From an uncultured Lachnospiraceae bacterium (lineage in GTDB: Bacteria; Bacillota; Clostridia; Lachnospirales; Lachnospiraceae), in assembly GCA_910588875.1 (NCBI GenBank), contig CAJURT010000068.1, positions 1 through 12,050 of the forward strand: a stretch of DNA of 12,050 bases. The letters run 5' to 3'. Numbering within the stretch: the stretch's first letter is position 1; every line of letters starts with the position of its first letter. Below, piece after piece: positions 1-6,675 of this stretch. The notes under the pieces were generated by a model. That model ran no database searches, had not been told where the DNA came from, and saw nothing but the letters and a program-made list of their open reading frames with translations. The translations under genes and the position numbers were made by a program.

Positions 1-94
1 AAGGACTTCTATATCTCTGCAAAGTCAAAATCCGCAGACCCTTTCCGATGGCTTCTCTCCCCGTTTCCCTGGCTGTGTTTCGCGATCCCTTAAC

Positions 95-814
95 TTACTG
101 ACATTGATTCAGCCTTCCCTCCCAATCTGAAATGTCACAGTTTCCATAGGAAAGCTTCTCCAGGGCTTCCTGCATCCTCTCCTGCCCGATTTCATCAATG
201 ATCTTTCGGAAATACCACACACAAGAATAGGAAAACGCCTGCTCAAAGTCCATATCCTGATTCCAGTTTTCATTCCAGAAGATTTCTCCGCTCCATGGAT
301 AGGTAGAATCCTCTGGCTGGAGAATTCCGTTTTCCAGGGCAATCATGGAGGAAATAATCTTGAATGTGGAGCAGGGTGAACTTTGTGTCAATGCCAGTTC
401 TTTTTGATAAAACATAAAATGATTGTTTGAGGCATCATACAGGACAGCCGTACCATTCAGACCGTCAAAATATTCTGACCAGTCGGATTCTGTTATTGTC
501 GGAGTTGGTGGCTGTGAATTCTCCGGCTCTGATTTTGGCGGCATTGGTTTTGTTGTCTCAAGCTTTCTTGCGCCTGGATTTTGGCCTGAAATTTCTGCGC
601 CCGGTTCTGCTGTGCCTGGATTTATGCCCGGATTTTCTGCGCCCGATTCTGTTGTACCTTCCTTTTCGTTACCGGGTTTTGCTATGCCTGTTCCTGCTTT
701 TTCCGGCCCTGGACTTCTCTCGCTGGCACAGCCAACCAAAAGGCTGCCGATCAAAAGAAGGCTGCCAAGCATAAACATACCTGCTTTTTTCGATATAAAA
801 GTCCATTCTTTCAT
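95..814 (-). CDS. Lipoprotein with truncated class D beta-lactamase/transpeptidase-like domain
   Basis: Starting at the ATG at 814 this is 239 residues; a TTG start at 829 would add five. Neither is ideally spaced from the GGGAG at 831-835 (16 and 1 bases), and I prefer the ATG because it begins a good lipoprotein signal. In 244-residue numbering, a hydrophobic segment (17-33) ends in the lipobox LVGC (Cys34). Residues 39-110 are a Pro/Gly/Glu-rich linker with imperfect repeats. From about 118 the fold matches class D beta-lactamases, BlaR1 sensors and penicillin-binding transpeptidases: STFK (Ser154 nucleophile, Lys157), SCV (202-204) followed by WYF, and YGN (228-230). The protein stops 14 residues after YGN, so the KTG motif and the rest of the domain are missing. 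It is probably an inactive remnant, although the front half of the active site is intact. It is the last gene of the leftward run. The 94 bases beyond it hold no gene I can support. Confidence 0.72.
   Translation of the reverse strand: MKEWTFISKKAGMFMLGSLLLIGSLLVGCASERSPGPEKAGTGIAKPGNEKEGTTESGAENPGINPGTAEPGAEISGQNPGARKLETTKPMPPKSEPENSQPPTPTITESDWSEYFDGLNGTAVLYDASNNHFMFYQKELALTQSSPCSTFKIISSMIALENGILQPEDSTYPWSGEIFWNENWNQDMDFEQAFSYSCVWYFRKIIDEIGQERMQEALEKLSYGNCDISDWEGRLNQCQ
592..659 (-). repeat. Imperfect 26-nt repeat encoding Pro/Gly-rich linker
   Basis: Two 26-base copies (592-617 and 634-659, a 42-base period) differ at three positions. They lie in the lipoprotein linker and encode its PG-rich repeats. 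Shorter related units continue on both sides. Such linkers usually act as flexible spacers between a lipid anchor and a surface domain, and repeats of this type can change length by strand slippage. Confidence 0.6.
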
Positions 815-852
815 ATGATTATATGCCAAACTCCCTTTTATGCTATCTGTCC

Positions 853-1302
853 CTAATACCTGCTTTTGTTTCGGATGCTCCCTTTCAGTTTAAAATATAA
901 GGGCACCAAAACAGCATTTATGATTAGTGCATAAAATATCGAGATGAGGGCCACTGACAAGTCTGCACCGATATAAGAGGATGGCTCGATATTTAGGCCA
1001 CGTAAGGCATTGATCAGGCTTATAGCAACCCCAAGCCCTCCAAATATGAGACTGGATATACATGCTAATTTAACTGCCCTGGCGCTTTCATTCACATCCC
1101 TTTTCTCATGTGTTTTCTGATCAAAAATATACATAAACGCCCTTATAAATTCTTTCCAACAGCCCATGCATATCAGTACCAAAATACAGGGAATCACCAC
1201 AAATCCAAAGCTGATTGCGTCTATAAAATTGCATATCCTATCCAGGCGGATGCCGTAACTCAGGCAAATGATAAGGCCTGCCAAATAAATCAAATATCCC
1301 AT
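853..1302 (-). CDS. Short MotA/TolQ/ExbB-like proton channel protein
   Basis: This 149-residue protein starts at an ATG at 1302, with GGGAGG seven bases upstream. Four hydrophobic segments are visible (about 3-18, 31-48, 78-98, 113-137). The order and spacing of key stretches follow MotA: FID near 27, a second helix ending in KEFIRAF, then SSLIFGGLGVAISLI and finally a segment with GADLSVALI and LVPLYFKLK, which closely resembles the last MotA helix and its exit. Family members conduct ions and power a partner anchored to the cell wall or outer membrane (MotB, ExbD, TolR). The large cytoplasmic loop that MotA carries between helices 2 and 3 is reduced here to about 17 charged residues (60-77). 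No MotB/ExbD-like partner is encoded in the window. The next gene downstream is a lipoprotein with a peptidoglycan-enzyme fold, so a functional link is possible but unproven. Family assignment is fairly secure; function is not. Confidence 0.75.
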   Translation of the reverse strand: MGYLIYLAGLIICLSYGIRLDRICNFIDAISFGFVVIPCILVLICMGCWKEFIRAFMYIFDQKTHEKRDVNESARAVKLACISSLIFGGLGVAISLINALRGLNIEPSSYIGADLSVALISIFYALIINAVLVPLYFKLKGSIRNKSRY

Positions 1303-1392
1303 TCTATTTCCTCCCTATTGGTTTTCTTCAGCCCTTTGTTTCTTGTACTTCTTTTCTCCTCAAAGGACAATCGCCAATACCTGACATTTCTT

Positions 1393-2979
1393 CTATTTCA
1401 GCATCTTCTCAATCACACAGGTATGCTCCTTTGTCTTTTTGTCATAACTGATACCTGCCAGAAGAATATTTCCCTGATAATCCTTCAGCGCCTCCACATA
1501 CTGCCGGTCCTTGATCTGCTCTATCGCCCCGTATACGTCCTTGTCCCATTTCAGTTCAATCACCACCGCCGACTTCTCTGCATACAATTTCCGGGGAAGA
1601 AAACAGATATCGGCAAATCCCTTCCCGCTGGGAATCTCCCGGATAATGGTGTAATACTCCCTGGCAAAGTAAAAGGCCAGGTGAATCGTACAGCTTAGGG
1701 CATTTTCATCATTATATTGAAGAATGGAAATCTCCCGGTGAGCCCGGTCTATCCCTTCTGCCACCGTCTTCCCGTCCATGGCCCACAATGCTTCCAGAAG
1801 CTTTCTGGATGCCTCAACCGAAGCTATCACCTCATGCCAGTCCATTGTGCGGATTGCATTTACGTACTCCTGAGATACCTCCTTATTGGGGATTCTGACG
1901 GTCTCATCTATGCTGTCATAAGTCAGATACCCCAGATGCACCAGAAGCGTCAGAACGTCATCCCTTATGGCAAATGTTGTCATGTCATTGCTGAAGGTTC
2001 CGGTATTCACCGGTATCCCTTCCCCTGCCAGCATCCGGACAACGGCATCCTTCAGACCGTCCATGTCCATCTGTATATAGATTTTCAGCGCCTCGTAGGT
2101 CTCTGTCTGGTTCCAATAGGTTCCGAATCTGTGGCGCAGCATGGACTCTACCACAGACTTGGGACTATACATGGAATGGCAGAGATTCCCTTTCTCTGTG
2201 TGGCTGACCAGCTGATATCCGTCATACCAGGCCTTCGCCTCCTCAAAACTCATATGATATTTGGTACACAGGGCTTTTACTTCCCTTTCCGTAAAGCCGA
2301 AATATTCCGCCAGATTGCCGGGATCTGTCATGGAATACTCGGTGAACATATTCAACGCCGAATGTGAGCCATACTTCTTAATCGGCAATATCCCCGTCAT
2401 ATATGCCAATGCCACATACTCCTTATCCTTCAGCCAGGCACGGAGAAAATCCAGATATTGCTTCTGTGCCTCCATATCCTGACGGTATTCCCGGAAAAGG
2501 CAATCCCACTCATCTATCAGAATAACAAAAGGATGCTTTGTATATGCAAATATATCCTGCATTACAAACATCAAATGATTGCTATCTGCATAGTCCGGAT
2601 ATTTCCGTTTTAAATCCAGGGTGATTCTTGATTGCAGCATCGACAGCATTTCCCCCACACTGCCTGCCGCACTCAAAAATTCCTGCATATTGATCTTAAT
2701 CACATCATACTGATTCAAGTGCTTTTTGCAGGATTCCTCCCCGCTGATTGCCAGCTTATCGAACAATTCCAAGGAATCCACATCCCGGTCATAATAGGCT
2801 GCCAGCATATCCGCTGCCATGGATTTCCCAAAACGCCGGGGACGGCTGACACACATGAACTTCTGGCGGGTATTCAGGACCTGGTTTGTCCTTTCAATCA
2901 GCATTGATTTATCCACATATATGGCGGAATTCAGGCTTTCGCAAAAGCCCTTATTTCCCGGATTCAAATAACTTCCCAT
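1393..2979 (-). CDS. AAA-ATPase-like / PD-(D/E)XK nuclease-like protein
   Basis: I place the start at the ATG at 2979 (528 residues) because GAGGAG lies seven bases upstream and the family usually begins near this residue. An upstream extension to 3060 would run deep inside the preceding gene. The N-terminal half is an AAA-like ATPase: Walker A as RPRRFGKS (residues 46-53), Walker B as VILIDEWD (about 152-159), and a TGILPI stretch near 195-200. The C-terminal part has a PD-(D/E)XK nuclease-like core: GFAD with Asp457, then IELKW with Glu475 and Lys477, followed by a helix with Gln that fits the family. This matches the AAA-ATPase_like plus PD-(D/E)XK architecture (the DUF1703 group), which is abundant and highly paralogous in gut Clostridia and Bacteroidetes. 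The role is unknown; nuclease or mobile-element functions have been suggested from the fold. The start overlaps the end of the upstream gene by 29 bases, suggesting translational coupling. The protein looks intact. Confidence 0.88.
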   Translation of the reverse strand: MGSYLNPGNKGFCESLNSAIYVDKSMLIERTNQVLNTRQKFMCVSRPRRFGKSMAADMLAAYYDRDVDSLELFDKLAISGEESCKKHLNQYDVIKINMQEFLSAAGSVGEMLSMLQSRITLDLKRKYPDYADSNHLMFVMQDIFAYTKHPFVILIDEWDCLFREYRQDMEAQKQYLDFLRAWLKDKEYVALAYMTGILPIKKYGSHSALNMFTEYSMTDPGNLAEYFGFTEREVKALCTKYHMSFEEAKAWYDGYQLVSHTEKGNLCHSMYSPKSVVESMLRHRFGTYWNQTETYEALKIYIQMDMDGLKDAVVRMLAGEGIPVNTGTFSNDMTTFAIRDDVLTLLVHLGYLTYDSIDETVRIPNKEVSQEYVNAIRTMDWHEVIASVEASRKLLEALWAMDGKTVAEGIDRAHREISILQYNDENALSCTIHLAFYFAREYYTIIREIPSGKGFADICFLPRKLYAEKSAVVIELKWDKDVYGAIEQIKDRQYVEALKDYQGNILLAGISYDKKTKEHTCVIEKMLK

Positions 2980-3904
2980 GTTCCTGCTCCTCTGTTTTCT
3001 GCAAGGTCTGCAATAGTTCCATGGCCTTTCGGCACTCCTCCCTGCTTCTTCCCAAAACATTTACCGACAAAAGTTCTCCCCTGGCAAAATACCCGGCATA
3101 GATATGGTGCACAGGCCGCCCTCCCTCTGTCTCGCTGTTTTCAAAAAACCGCAGACGGAAGCCTGTAAGTCCACAGTTCTCCGGCTTCATCCCCACAGCC
3201 TGAGGGGGGATCGTTTGCAGAAACGCCTGCTCCATAACCTTTGCCGGGGCAGGCTTGCCGGATTTCTCTGCATAGAAAGGAGTTATCCGCACCGTAAGTT
3301 CCCCCTCCGGAGGATAAAACACTGCCTCCCCGCCTTCTCCCTCCTCCTGCCTCCAATCCCTTGGAACTGATAATTTCCACCCAAGAGAAAGGTCATGCTC
3401 TGTCCACAGATTTTCCGGCTGCCAGCATGCCTCATTGCTTCCGGTCTCATAATCCGGGCTGGCCATATGAGGATAGTCTGAGAGATCTTTGTGGTGCTTT
3501 CTGGCCCATGCCTTCCTGGGAGCATACAAAATTGCCTCAAATTCCTTATCCCCGTCCAGCTTCTTTCTCCCATCCAGAATCTTTTGATAATAAGCCCGCC
3601 CATTTACCAGTGCCACGCACCGGGCATAGAGGAAGCCGTCTCCGGAAAAATATTTATCCGACCGATAGGTACGCCGGGCAATCTCTGGTCTGTCCAGTCC
3701 ATGCAAAAGTTCTGCCATCTTGTCCTCAAATACAAAAATCACTTCATCCGGCCACTGGGACAAATATTGAATCAACGGCTCCAAAACCAGGTCGTCATTC
3801 CCCTTCTGTGACCAGTCAAGAGCATTGGTCATGGCAAAAAAATCCAACTCATGAAGGCTTTTTTCCTTATACATTTTCTCTATCACCGGCGGCAGATATT
3901 TCAT
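2951..3904 (-). CDS. DUF4240-like protein with extra C-terminal domain
   Basis: The 317-residue protein starts at an ATG with AGGGGA six bases upstream. Residues 18-115 resemble DUF4240: the stretch around SGDGFLYARCVALVNGRAYY (87-106) fits the conserved 'DDGF.YFR.WLI..G...Y' pattern. Residues about 171-302 form a second unit, beginning with SLGWKLSVPRDW, that resembles the stand-alone beta-rich domains annotated as PsbP-like or DUF1795 by general pattern only. There is no signal peptide or membrane segment, so it is probably cytoplasmic. The gene sits between the methyltransferase (61 bases upstream) and the AAA-ATPase (29-base overlap downstream), presumably in one transcript. DUF4240 domains are often found near WGR or immunity-type proteins, but I cannot assign a function. 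The DUF4240 match is moderate and the C-terminal domain call is weak. Confidence 0.7.
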   Translation of the reverse strand: MKYLPPVIEKMYKEKSLHELDFFAMTNALDWSQKGNDDLVLEPLIQYLSQWPDEVIFVFEDKMAELLHGLDRPEIARRTYRSDKYFSGDGFLYARCVALVNGRAYYQKILDGRKKLDGDKEFEAILYAPRKAWARKHHKDLSDYPHMASPDYETGSNEACWQPENLWTEHDLSLGWKLSVPRDWRQEEGEGGEAVFYPPEGELTVRITPFYAEKSGKPAPAKVMEQAFLQTIPPQAVGMKPENCGLTGFRLRFFENSETEGGRPVHHIYAGYFARGELLSVNVLGRSREECRKAMELLQTLQKTEEQEHGKLFESGK

Positions 3905-3965
3905 ATACTTTCCCCTTCCCTGTCCGTAATATTTTTACTCCACTTTTGGAAAAATGTTCCTGCTC

Positions 3966-4679
3966 CTATGCCTTTTTCAGCTTAATAGAAATCCCCACAA
4001 AACAAGTATATGGCTTGATAATCCCTTCAAAGTATTTCTTGTCGCCCAAGGCATATGGATTATCTGTTGCCAGCCAATCCTCCCATGCTTTGTAAAAACA
4101 ATCCATTTCCCAGGTTTCCACCCTCTCGATTCTGTCGCTGCCGCCGATGAGTTCTTTCCAATGCTTCGGGCTCTTAAACATATCGCTGTCCTCTAAAAGC
4201 CAGTCGAAAAGAAGTTCCCTGGCACGGCCTGCATATTCCTCCTTCAGGCCAGGGATTCCAATCAAAACCACCCCGTCATCTTCCATAAACGGCAAAATCT
4301 TTTCCTGAAAAAATCCCTTGCTTCCCCCAAAATAATGGTAGGAATCGATACTAATCAGAGCACGAAATTGCCTTTCTTCAAAACGGAGATTGTTCGCATC
4401 TTCACAGACAGGTGTTATCTGCCCTCCGACCCCCCATTCGGCAAACCGTTTCCCATTCTCTTCTGTACTGATCCACAAATCATTGGCAAAAACTCTTGCT
4501 CCGGTCTCTCTCGCAATGATCAGGCTCGTCAGCCCTGTCCCGCATCCCAAGTCGAGAATCCTGTCATCCGAAGCAAACGGTAAAGGATATTGAGCCAATA
4601 ACTCTGCCAATATCCTTGCGCTGTTTGGCCCCATCATAGTTTCCGCTGAAATATAGGCCTGATAGTCACCAATCTCCAT
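3966..4679 (-). CDS. Class I SAM-dependent methyltransferase
   Basis: I choose the ATG at 4679 (237 residues), which has AAGGAGG eight bases upstream, over a TTG at 4697 that lies inside that ribosome binding site. The Rossmann core is clear: motif I ILDLGCGTGL (about 41-50), the acidic ribose-binding position in ANDLW (Asp67), EDANNLRF around 93-100 for adenine contacts, and a post-II stretch SIDSYHYF (about 110-117). A C-terminal region rich in aromatic residues (WEDWLATDNPYALGD) is the kind that shapes the substrate pocket in cyclopropane-fatty-acid-synthase-like small-molecule methyltransferases. The substrate is unknown. The gene is intact. It follows the P-loop protein by 38 bases and precedes the DUF4240-like gene by 61. 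Confidence 0.85.
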   Translation of the reverse strand: MEIGDYQAYISAETMMGPNSARILAELLAQYPLPFASDDRILDLGCGTGLTSLIIARETGARVFANDLWISTEENGKRFAEWGVGGQITPVCEDANNLRFEERQFRALISIDSYHYFGGSKGFFQEKILPFMEDDGVVLIGIPGLKEEYAGRARELLFDWLLEDSDMFKSPKHWKELIGGSDRIERVETWEMDCFYKAWEDWLATDNPYALGDKKYFEGIIKPYTCFVGISIKLKKA

Positions 4680-4717
4680 ATGTCCTGCCTCCTTCAATTC
4701 CCGGTTATCTCGGGAAA

Positions 4718-5233
4718 TTATAATTCCAAATCCACCGAATAATTCCCATCAATCCATACCGGATCCACCTTATGTCTGCGGCACTGCTCCAGCATCCGGC
4801 CGTTTTCCTCAAGCACTGCTTCCAGGGTAAGCCATTCATCATCCACGCGTGCTTCTATCACATTGGCAAAGCTTTTGATATCAGAAAAATGGCTTTTGAT
4901 ATATGGTTCACTCATCACCAGACAGTAATATCGGATTTCTCTCAAATATTCTTCTCCAAAATCCTTTTCCCAGTCAAAGGGAATATAACAGCCCTCCACA
5001 ATCAGATTCTGCCGGTTTTCAATCACTGTCTTTATGATCTCCGCCACCACCGGCCACAAATAATCCGTCAGTTTCTGTTCATCACTCATTGGTGTAAGCG
5101 TGGTATTTTTGCTGCGAATCAGACCCATTTTCAAATGGTCTATGGATAGGTAGGGCATCTGATATTTTTCCAGCAACCTTTGTGCCAGCGCGGTCTTGCC
5201 CGTGTGGGAGGCACCTGTGATCAAAACAACCAT
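4718..5233 (-). CDS. P-loop kinase-like NTP-binding protein
   Basis: The 171-residue protein starts at an ATG with a modest GAGG nine bases upstream. It opens with beta-strand VVLITG and Walker A GASHTGKT (7-14), followed by LAQRLLEKY, then YLSIDHLK (28-35), where the Asp is typical of small-molecule kinases. NLIVEGCYIPFDW (76-88) fits the strand and substrate region of adenylate-kinase or 2-phosphoglycerate-kinase-like folds. No specific substrate can be assigned. It is a single short domain with no membrane or signal sequence. Its upstream region is occupied by the palindromic repeat element at 5254-5421, so any native promoter is either within that element or depends on readthrough. Confidence 0.78.
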   Translation of the reverse strand: MVVLITGASHTGKTALAQRLLEKYQMPYLSIDHLKMGLIRSKNTTLTPMSDEQKLTDYLWPVVAEIIKTVIENRQNLIVEGCYIPFDWEKDFGEEYLREIRYYCLVMSEPYIKSHFSDIKSFANVIEARVDDEWLTLEAVLEENGRMLEQCRRHKVDPVWIDGNYSVDLEL

Positions 5234-5253
5234 GGCTTAAACCTCGTCAAAAC

Positions 5254-5421
5254 ACTAGTGTCTTGTCCCGTTGATAATTAGGCAAACTCACTTGTCTATT
5301 TGCCCATCGGACTGCGTTGGCTTCACTCAACGATGCCACCGCATCGCCTCGTTCAGCCGTCTTGCCGATGAACAAATATCCTGCGTGATTTTACCAGATA
5401 TCAACGGGACAAAACACTAGT
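5254..5421. mobile_element. 168-bp palindromic MITE-like element
   Basis: The ends are 23-bp inverted repeats (5254-5276 and 5399-5421) with one mismatch, both reading inward as ACTAGTGT, then T or C, then TTGTCCCGTTGATA. The interior also pairs: TATTTG-two bases-CATCGG on the left (about 5298-5310) matches the right arm, and the centre (about 5319-5357) forms a GGCT...CGATGC/GCATCG...AGCC hairpin, so the whole unit can fold into one long imperfect stem. There is no coding capacity. Size, inverted ends and fold-back structure fit a miniature inverted-repeat transposable element mobilised in trans. The bases just outside both ends are A-rich, so a target duplication is not certain. It separates the DUF2164 and P-loop genes and contributes the stop codon of the former. 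Confidence 0.72.
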
Positions 5422-5674
5422 TTTTGTATAAAGTATAATAGTCGGAATCCAGATTCTCCATCATCTGGCCAAACCATTTCTTTGTATCGTCAAGAGCCCT
5501 GTTATAGATAATCGGCGCCATTTTCTCCTCGAATAATTCCAGCAATTGAAGCTGCTCGATCATCCCGATTTCTTCTCCCCGCACGTCCAGATAAAAGGCT
5601 TTGATTTCATCCTTCAGCTTGTCCTTCTGGGTATCAGACAGCTTGATCTGGGGTAGATTTCTTCCTCTTTTCAT
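5417..5674 (-). CDS. DUF2164 family protein
   Basis: This is an 85-residue protein with an ATG start and AGAGG about ten bases upstream. IKLSDTQKDKLKDEI (10-24), then EEIGMIEQLQLLELFEEKM (34-52) and PIIYNRALDDTKKW (54-67), match the conserved pattern of DUF2164, a small helical family of unknown function. It is highly charged and probably cytoplasmic. The length is normal for the family. The last codon and the TAG stop lie in or at the edge of the MITE-like element, so the original C-terminus may have differed by a few residues. Confidence 0.82.
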   Translation of the reverse strand: MKRGRNLPQIKLSDTQKDKLKDEIKAFYLDVRGEEIGMIEQLQLLELFEEKMAPIIYNRALDDTKKWFGQMMENLDSDYYTLYKN

Positions 5675-5722
5675 CGTGGTTTTTCCTCTTTCTTCTGCGT
5701 GATTCTGTTACATTTTCCCAAC

Positions 5723-5833
5723 TCACTGTTTCCTTTTAAATAGCTTCATCTTTTCGCAAGCAACGCCCTCAAATTCATCCTTTCCGGCACGCGTACTTCC
5801 GGGATTTTCTTCTACAAATCCAGCCTCATATAG
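5723..5833 (-). pseudogene. Possible GNAT acetyltransferase C-terminal remnant
   Basis: In a different frame from the GNAT gene that ends at 5812, this stretch has 36 codons with no start, closing at a TGA. It reads LYEAGFVEENPGST, then RAGKDEFEGVACEKM, then KLFKRKQ. The beginning resembles the 'LYE..GF' strand-loop of GNAT acetyltransferases and the rest looks like an ordinary GNAT C-terminus. It overlaps the last 22 bases of the intact GNAT gene. An in-frame TAG lies a few codons further upstream, so it is not expressed alone. I infer a remnant of a second acetyltransferase left by recombination or deletion; chance coding-like character is the alternative. Confidence 0.4.
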
Positions 5834-6294
5834 ACCGAAGTCTCCACCGGACTGTTATTATAGCTTTCTGTTTTATAAAATCCGTATGTCTCATATAAGT
5901 GGATGGCTTCTTTCAGAAATGGCAGTGTATCCAACAATATATGGGAATACCCGATTTCCCTGGCATCCTTTATTATCCTTTCTACCAATTCTTTTCCAAT
6001 ATGTTTCCCCCGAAAATTCGGCCTCACATATAGCCGCTTCATCTCACAATTTGGGCCGTCCAGTTTCCTAAGCCCAACACAACCGGCCAGCTTTCCGTCC
6101 CAGTATGCCAGGTACAACCGGCCCCAGGGAGCGCCGTATTTGCTTTCTAAATGTGCCAATTCCTCCTCATAATTCTGTATATCCAGATATTTTTTAAAGG
6201 AAGGTTCCCCTGCGATCAGCAAACTTGTATACTCCGAAAACAGTTCACCTACTTCCTTTACATGGTCATATGCTTCCATTAATTCCAATGGCAT
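5812..6294 (-). CDS. GNAT family N-acetyltransferase
   Basis: I choose the ATG at 6294 (160 residues) because AAGGAGG lies seven bases upstream; an ATG at 6342 has no good ribosome binding site. The GNAT fold is evident: the beta4 strand LYLAYWDGKLAGCVGLRKL (about 61-79), CEMKRLYVRP (about 83-92), and the acetyl-CoA pyrophosphate loop in NFRGKHIGKELV (about 93-104, the R/QxxGxG/A variant). It ends with ILLDTLPFLKEAIHLYETYGFY and VYMRL. It probably acetylates a small molecule or peptide amine; the substrate is unknown. It lies 67 bases after the TfoX-like gene, and its stop is overlapped by the possible remnant of another GNAT. Confidence 0.88.
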   Translation of the reverse strand: MPLELMEAYDHVKEVGELFSEYTSLLIAGEPSFKKYLDIQNYEEELAHLESKYGAPWGRLYLAYWDGKLAGCVGLRKLDGPNCEMKRLYVRPNFRGKHIGKELVERIIKDAREIGYSHILLDTLPFLKEAIHLYETYGFYKTESYNNSPVETSVYMRLDL

Positions 6295-6361
6295 GCTGTC
6301 CCCTCCTTCCACAGAGCCGGGAAATCTTTCATCTGTTTTCATCTCTTTTTCATTTTGCCAA

Positions 6362-6610
6362 TCATCCTTTTAAAAAATCGCTGAATTCCTTTTTTCTATT
6401 CTCCGAAAGAGCGTTAAATTCCACGTTTTCAATGGCTCCTTCCAAAGCATACAGATGCACCAGGCACACCTGGGGATAGGCATTCTTTAGCTTCAGAAAG
6501 GCCTGCTTTGCCCCTGTCTGAATCAGCTTTTCCGCCGAATCGATTCCCACGCTTGTCAGCTTTTTTTCCATTTCCCTGCCGATATTTGCCATAGAACTCA
6601 GTTCTGCCAT
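6362..6610 (-). CDS. TfoX C-terminal-domain protein
   Basis: This 82-residue protein has an ATG start and AGGAGG five bases upstream. NIGREMEKKLTSVGIDSAEK (9-28), then LIQTGAKQAFLKLK (29-42) and VCLVHLYALEGAI (48-60), match the TfoX C-terminal domain, a helix-hairpin-helix-like fold. In Gammaproteobacteria TfoX regulates competence, but this domain occurs as a stand-alone small protein in many Firmicutes with unknown function, often beside other small accessory genes. No N-terminal TfoX domain is encoded nearby. It is the middle member of a tight run with the DUF7662-like gene (65 bases upstream) and the GNAT gene. Confidence 0.85.
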   Translation of the reverse strand: MAELSSMANIGREMEKKLTSVGIDSAEKLIQTGAKQAFLKLKNAYPQVCLVHLYALEGAIENVEFNALSENRKKEFSDFLKG

Positions 6611-6675
6611 GATCTCCTCCTGAACTTACCGGTCCCTTCTCCTTTACTGGCTTTACTTTTTTCCATCAGAATTTC

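Noticed and set aside
1..93. Open plus-strand frame ending in TAA at 91-93, reading ...FRWLLSPFPWLCFAIP
   Set aside because: Only 30 codons are visible, there is no start in the window and no family match, so it could equally be noncoding sequence beyond the truncated lipoprotein gene.
423..818. Long plus-strand open frames opposite the lipoprotein gene
   Set aside because: They are antisense shadows created by the Pro/Gly-rich repeats; no ribosome binding site and no family pattern.
1320..1385. Possible 19-residue peptide between the AAA-ATPase and MotA-like genes
   Set aside because: Weak ribosome binding site and no recognisable features; the stretch is better explained as a leader for the MotA-like gene.
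853..3904. A complete Zorya-like or other known anti-phage system
   Set aside because: The MotA-like protein is far shorter than ZorA, no ZorB-like or effector helicase genes are present, and the AAA/PD-(D/E)XK family is common outside defence loci.
3361..4095. 244-codon plus-strand open frame opposite the DUF4240-like and methyltransferase genes
   Set aside because: It crosses two well-supported minus-strand genes, has no ribosome binding site, and its composition looks like an antisense translation.
4698..4716. Small hairpin TTCCCG/CGGGAA between the P-loop and methyltransferase genes
   Set aside because: The stem is only six pairs and no T-run follows on the minus strand, so it is not a convincing terminator.
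5254..5421. CRISPR repeat or tRNA-like structure
   Set aside because: There are no regularly spaced direct repeats and no cloverleaf; the symmetry is that of one long inverted repeat.
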